Notes under the pieces: model-generated
What the model saw: the letters and a program-made list of their open reading frames with translations, nothing else
What the model was told of the DNA's origin: nothing
Databases searched by the model: none
Position numbers and translations under genes: made by a program
Shown: positions 60,262-64,000 of the stretch, in pieces
How positions within the stretch are numbered: position 1 is the first letter of the stretch
Layout: each line of letters begins with the position of its first letter
DNA from: Parachlamydiales bacterium
GTDB taxonomy: Bacteria; Chlamydiota; Chlamydiia; Chlamydiales; Rhabdochlamydiaceae
DNA length: 64,000 bases
Reading direction: 5' to 3'
NCBI GenBank assembly: GCA_023265455.1
Contig: JAHFTQ010000009.1
Location: 27,003-91,002, forward strand

Positions 60262-61075
60262 CCATCCTAAAAAACGTTTTCTTCACAGTTCCAGCCGGTC
60301 GTTTCTAGGACGTTCCGGCCATGGCCTCCTCATCGCACTCACCTACTTGTTTCTGTGGGTTCCGATCATTGTCTTGTTAGTGTTCTCGTTCAACACTGAA
60401 GGATTTCCCTCTCCGTGGAAAGGATTTACCTGGCATTGGTATAAAGAACTGATTCATTCTGTCTATCTCTGGAAAGCGTTTAGCAACTCTCTCATCGTGG
60501 CCCTCTCTTCAACTCTGATCTCCGTCTTGATGAGTATCTTTTTGATCTTTTTTGCAACCCAAGGTGGTAAAGTCGGAAGATACCTCAGCTTGTTCTATGG
60601 GAGTATTATCATCCCCGAGACCGTTCTCGCTGTCAGTTTGCTAGGGTTTTTTAGCCTCGTATCGATCTCGCTAGGACTGACAACCTTGATCGTAGGACAT
60701 ACCGTTCTAGGACTCGGCTACGTCATCCCCATTGTCTACGCCCGTTTTCTAGAACTCGATTACCGCCTGACAGAGGCCTCGCTCGTGCTAGGAGCCACCC
60801 CTATCCAAACCTTTTTTAAAGTGACCCTACCACTACTGCGCCCCTCCCTTATTACCAGCGCACTCCTCATCTTCATTATCTCCTTTGACGATTTCATTTT
60901 AACCTACTTCTGCGCAGGCAGCTCCGTGCAAACCCTCTCCCTCTACATTCTCTCGATGATCCGCTCTGGTGTCTCCCCCGTCGTCAATGCCCTTTCAGCA
61001 TTACTTCTCTTCATCAGCAGCTTGATGGCCCTGATCTATTTCAATCTGAATAGCAGGAGCAAAATTTCACTATGA
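60254..61075 (+). CDS. potC: spermidine/putrescine ABC transporter permease C
   Basis: A 273-residue permease with six helices and the EAA loop 'EASLVLGATPIQTFFKVTLP' (about residues 174-193). Start is GTG 60254, within the end of potB. Pairs with PotB. Confidence 0.92.
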   Translation: MADHPKKRFLHSSSRSFLGRSGHGLLIALTYLFLWVPIIVLLVFSFNTEGFPSPWKGFTWHWYKELIHSVYLWKAFSNSLIVALSSTLISVLMSIFLIFFATQGGKVGRYLSLFYGSIIIPETVLAVSLLGFFSLVSISLGLTTLIVGHTVLGLGYVIPIVYARFLELDYRLTEASLVLGATPIQTFFKVTLPLLRPSLITSALLIFIISFDDFILTYFCAGSSVQTLSLYILSMIRSGVSPVVNALSALLLFISSLMALIYFNLNSRSKISL

Positions 61076-62154
61076 AACTCAAAAGTGTGATGATCCGCTC
61101 GTTTCTCACAGCCTTATGGGTCGTTTTGATCTTTGGCATTCTCTACTTCCCTAAAATCACATTTTTCCAAGCAAAAAAAAGTATTAATGTCTTCGCCTGG
61201 GGAGATATTTTAGACCCTACCGTCGTTGCAGAATTTGAAAAAACCTCCGGCATCAAAGTCAATTTGAATTTCTATGCTTCTAATGAAGAGATGATCGTCA
61301 AGATCAAAGCGACAGGAGGAGAAGGGTATGATCTCATCGTTCCTTCTGATTATTCCGTTGAAATTCTAGGAAAAGAAGGCCTTCTCAAAGACATCGATAA
61401 AAGTCAGCTGACATTTTACTCCAACCTCAACCCCCTCCTCCTGAACCACGATTTTGACCCCGGCAATCGCTACTCCATTCCCTTTGAATGGGAAGTTTTT
61501 CTTCTAGGCATCGACAAAGAGTATTTCAAAGACCACCCCCTCAATCCCAGCTGGAAAATGCTATTTGATGACGAGACGATCCGCTACCGGATCACCATGT
61601 CAAATGACCCTATCCAGACCCTCTTCATGGCCTCTTACTACCTTTTTGGTCCCCTCAAGCCTCCCCAGCAGCTCACGTCTGATCAACTAGGGCGCATCAC
61701 AAAGCTCCTCATCTCACAAAAAAAATGGGTCAACGCCTATGCCGACTTCCGGGCCGACTACTTTCTTGCCACTAAAAATAGCGCTGTTGCGGTCTCTTCC
61801 AGCTCCTACCTTTGGAGAACCATGAAAAAGTTCCCCTTCGTCGGTTATGTCATCCCCAAAGAGGGAACCTTTCTGACGATTGAAAACTTTTGCATCCCTC
61901 AGACAAGTGAAAAAGAGCACCTCACCTATCAGCTCATCAATTTCCTTTACACCCGTAAATCGATGAAGGCTCACTTTGACAGCTATGGTATTTTCCCCGC
62001 CACCCTCGATGTTCTTGATGATCTGGATATCGATGGCCCCACCCGGGATCTCATCTCTCTGGCCTCCCCAGAGCTGCGCACGACCCACTTCATTCGCCTC
62101 CTCAGCTCCCAAGAAAACATCCGCGATGCCTGGGTCCAAATCAAGACGGATTAG
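61072..62154 (+). CDS. potD: spermidine/putrescine-binding protein
   Basis: A 360-residue substrate-binding protein with an N-terminal hydrophobic anchor or signal (about residues 10-27) and the family blocks 'INVFAWGDILDPTVVAEF', 'GYDLIVPSDYSVE' and 'SIPFEWEVFLLGIDKEYF'. It captures polyamine in the periplasm for PotBC. The ATG overlaps potC by 4 nt. Chlamydiae cannot be assumed to make polyamines, so import from the host is plausible. Confidence 0.92.
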   Translation: MKLKSVMIRSFLTALWVVLIFGILYFPKITFFQAKKSINVFAWGDILDPTVVAEFEKTSGIKVNLNFYASNEEMIVKIKATGGEGYDLIVPSDYSVEILGKEGLLKDIDKSQLTFYSNLNPLLLNHDFDPGNRYSIPFEWEVFLLGIDKEYFKDHPLNPSWKMLFDDETIRYRITMSNDPIQTLFMASYYLFGPLKPPQQLTSDQLGRITKLLISQKKWVNAYADFRADYFLATKNSAVAVSSSSYLWRTMKKFPFVGYVIPKEGTFLTIENFCIPQTSEKEHLTYQLINFLYTRKSMKAHFDSYGIFPATLDVLDDLDIDGPTRDLISLASPELRTTHFIRLLSSQENIRDAWVQIKTD

Positions 62155-62158
62155 GATA

Positions 62159-62605
62159 ATGCGTTTACTCGTTCAACACGTCAAAGAAGCTGAAGTCAGA
62201 GTTGGCTCAGAGGTCATAGGCAAAATTGGGAAAGGACTTCTCGTTTTCCTAGGTGTGCATCAAGAAGATACCCTTGACGACTGCCTTTGGCTGAAGGATA
62301 AGCTCATCCATCTTCGTATTTTTATGGATGGCCATGAAAAAATGAACCTCTCCATTCAAGATGTCGCCGGTGAACTGCTCATTGTATCACAATTTACCCT
62401 GTATGCTGATTGCATCAAAGGACGGCGCCCCTCGTTTGATCAAGCTGCTCCTTCCGAGATCGCACAAAAACTCTACGATCGGTTTATCGAAGAGGTCAAG
62501 CAAAACATCAAAACAGTTCAAACAGGACGATTCGGAGCTCAGATGCAGGTGCATCTGATCAATGACGGTCCGTTAACGTTTTTGATCGATTCAAGAGAAA
62601 AGTAA
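62159..62605 (+). CDS. dtd: D-aminoacyl-tRNA deacylase
   Basis: A 148-residue enzyme that removes D-amino acids (and glycine) from mischarged tRNAs. 'MRLLVQHVKEAEVRVG' is the usual start, 'IVSQFTLYAD' the SQFTL motif and 'LINDGPLTFLID' the GP motif near the end. ATG 62159 chosen over longer frames reaching into potD. It begins 4 nt after the potD stop. Confidence 0.93.
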   Translation: MRLLVQHVKEAEVRVGSEVIGKIGKGLLVFLGVHQEDTLDDCLWLKDKLIHLRIFMDGHEKMNLSIQDVAGELLIVSQFTLYADCIKGRRPSFDQAAPSEIAQKLYDRFIEEVKQNIKTVQTGRFGAQMQVHLINDGPLTFLIDSREK

Positions 62606-62755
62606 GCTCTAATGCTTTTTGATCGATTCCACATCCTACAACACCCTTAGAATAAAACTATTAGAACATTATCGACTTAAAATAACAAAAAATATTAAAA
62701 TGTTCTCACGAAATTAATAATTTAAAGAAACCACTTAACAAATAGGACAACAAAA

Positions 62756-63835
62756 ATGGCTATTCGACCTATAGTCGGTTCTGAAAAAATATACATGATA
62801 GCGAGATTTCAAACCCCCAAGGAAATTGTCTCCAAGATCCTGAACTTGACACATAGGCTCGCGCCTATAGTTGAGTGGCCATCTCTCCTATTAGTCTGTA
62901 AGGATTGGCGGCAGATCATCAAGACCGACATGCCTTTTAAAGCCACGGAAAATTACTATATCCAAAATCTAGGTATCAATCTCGATCTTCCTGGTTTTGG
63001 GGAAAAAATCATTTATTTATCATTATATATTTATAAAGGCCTTTACTTCCTAAAAAACTGCGAAAACAAAACTGATCGTAAACTAACAATATTGGAAAAT
63101 TTTCTTGAGAAGGTGCTCAAGTATGGGAATGTTTTGAGCGCTTTAGAAATATTTAACAACCTAAACAAATTGAACTTGAAGCAAGAAAATGAAGATTCGC
63201 TTTTTGGCATAGAGTTTTCTCTTTCAATAAAAATGGTTCAGACTTGTGTCAAGAATAAAAAAATTAATGAAGCTTTCACGGTAGTAAATCATGTACCGGA
63301 ACACCTCAAAAGCACATTAAAATCAACCCTTGTTCAGACCTTAGTCTTGCAAGGAGACCTAAAAGAAGCTTTGGCAATAATGAACAAGCTTCCATTGTCA
63401 GCTGAGTGTTTTGTAATGCTTTTTAGCATAATCGATCAACTGTGCAAACAAAATCAACCGGAGCAGGCTGAAGAAATTGCAAACCAGTTTACCACCGAAA
63501 GAAACTACAAGGATCCCATGGCTGAGCTGACTATTGCTAAAAAGCTTTTCTTTGCTTATCTATCTCTAGGAAAGAGCGAGAAAGCCTTGGAGTGCATAAA
63601 AACAAGAGGACCCCAGCTCCATCCGTTAATTATGCATGACTTCTTGGAAAAACTTTTGGAAGCCTGCTCATCCCAAAATCAACAAGACCTGGTCGATAAA
63701 ATTAAGCTCGAATTAGATGCTTCTGAGCAACGCGTGGCAACCATTAATGATGATGAGGTAGACGTTGTGACGCAGACAGTTCTCCAAGACCTTAAAAACA
63801 AGGATTATTTAGGACAGCCGCTCATAAAAATCTAA
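62756..63835 (+). CDS. F-box-like protein with TPR-like helical repeats
   Basis: A 359-residue protein. The N-terminal 'TPKEIVSKILNL' with 'WPSLLLVCKDWRQII' (about residues 22-61) fits the F-box consensus, the segment that binds SKP1 in eukaryotic ubiquitin ligases. The rest consists of helix pairs of TPR/PPR type ('NEAFTVVNHVPEHLKSTLKS', 'DLKEALAIMNKLPLSAE', 'GKSEKALECIKTR'). F-box proteins occur in amoeba-associated chlamydiae and are suspected host-directed effectors. AGGACA precedes ATG 62756. The 150-nt gap before it is AT-rich, without a clear promoter. Confidence 0.75.
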   Translation: MAIRPIVGSEKIYMIARFQTPKEIVSKILNLTHRLAPIVEWPSLLLVCKDWRQIIKTDMPFKATENYYIQNLGINLDLPGFGEKIIYLSLYIYKGLYFLKNCENKTDRKLTILENFLEKVLKYGNVLSALEIFNNLNKLNLKQENEDSLFGIEFSLSIKMVQTCVKNKKINEAFTVVNHVPEHLKSTLKSTLVQTLVLQGDLKEALAIMNKLPLSAECFVMLFSIIDQLCKQNQPEQAEEIANQFTTERNYKDPMAELTIAKKLFFAYLSLGKSEKALECIKTRGPQLHPLIMHDFLEKLLEACSSQNQQDLVDKIKLELDASEQRVATINDDEVDVVTQTVLQDLKNKDYLGQPLIKI

Positions 63836-63872
63836 GAAAATATATGCAAATAGCATTATTCTCATAGAGACG

Positions 63873-64000
63873 TCAGCCGAGCAGTGCTGCCAACGATTCG
63901 CATGTCGGAGTCGCACCGACAAAGCCCGGGAAGGTTTCTGTCACAGGAGCAGCTTTGAGGGTGCTCGAGGATCTTTTGGCCCGGAAATGCGCTGCAAGCG
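63873..64000 (-). CDS. possible gene end, GC-rich edge (partial)
   Basis: From the right edge a minus-strand frame reads 'LAAHFRAKRSSSTLKAAPVT' and on to 'FPGFVGATPTCESLAALLG' and stops at TGA (63875-63873). The stretch is richer in GC than its neighbours. A plus-strand frame is also open across it ('GKVSVTGAALRVLEDLLARK'), so the coding strand is not certain. No family recognised. Confidence 0.3.
   Translation of the reverse strand, partial: LAAHFRAKRSSSTLKAAPVTETFPGFVGATPTCESLAALLG

Noticed and set aside
61976..62158. Longer N-terminus of dtd reaching into potD
   Set aside because: The normal family start is at ATG 62159; the extension is low-complexity and overlaps potD.
1..64000. tRNA or rRNA genes
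   Set aside because: No cloverleaf with a T-loop GGTTCGA-type motif or rRNA signature was found; the TTCGAACC at 34051 belongs to the SRP RNA.

Overview
The window reads as chromosomal DNA of a member of the Chlamydiales outside the genus Chlamydia (an 'environmental' chlamydia such as a Waddlia-, Parachlamydia- or Simkania-like organism; I cannot decide which from sequence alone). The basis is gene content and order: dcd next to ruvB and a SpoIID-domain gene; ssb directly followed by pepA; a PIN/TRAM membrane protein directly followed by acpS with trxB nearby; outer-membrane beta-barrel genes; a candidate inclusion membrane (Inc-like) protein; and many large, family-restricted or eukaryotic-like proteins (LRR, F-box, Fic, PP2C). 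No ribosomal RNA, tRNA, CRISPR array or complete insertion sequence was seen. One structural RNA, the bacterial 4.5S SRP RNA, lies at about 34,024-34,120.

Layout. 1-3.5 kb: a HigA-type antitoxin with its own promoter and operator, two tandem small paralogues (the first with ATC where ATG should be), a metallo-beta-lactamase-fold hydrolase and a convergent GT10 (fucosyltransferase-like) gene whose 5' end is occupied by a long hairpin element. 3.5-8.7 kb: pyruvate kinase, diverging from an mlaE-mlaF-mlaD lipid-transport operon that ends in yqgE. 8.7-17.5 kb: a duplicated unknown gene with an LRR gene (and a decayed second LRR tail), a DUF1254/DUF1214 protein, a large unknown and a PiT phosphate permease. 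17.6-22.9 kb: four paralogous membrane-anchored kinase-like genes interrupted by palindromic repeats and a Fic gene; the last three run with fic and hsp20. 22.9-30.8 kb: coiled-coil and Inc-like genes, MarC, a queuosine-salvage pair (yhhQ-tgt), tdk, and an RDD-domain protein. 30.8-35 kb: a REP-like repeat cluster, dcd, ruvB, spoIID, SRP RNA and a porin-like barrel. 35.2-42.2 kb: two giant unknown proteins and a NUDIX hydrolase that overlaps the second by 143 nt. 42.2-49.2 kb: ssb-pepA-rluD-GT9 and lgt clusters. 49.4-57.3 kb: secreted and unknown proteins, PIN/TRAM-acpS, and a PP2C phosphatase with a degenerate sister. 57.3-62.6 kb: trxB, then potABCD-dtd. The end holds an F-box/TPR-like gene and an unassigned, more GC-rich edge.

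The most unusual signals are (i) two long hairpin elements that share a nearly fixed loop while their stems differ with compensatory changes, one of them sitting exactly where the GT10 signal peptide has lost its start codon; (ii) the four-gene array of kinase-like proteins linked to a Fic AMP-transferase gene under a 41-bp palindrome; (iii) several fossils of local rearrangement (LRR tail, tgt/tdk end duplication, ATC start, NUDIX overlap); and (iv) a PP2C pair in which one copy has lost metal-binding residues.
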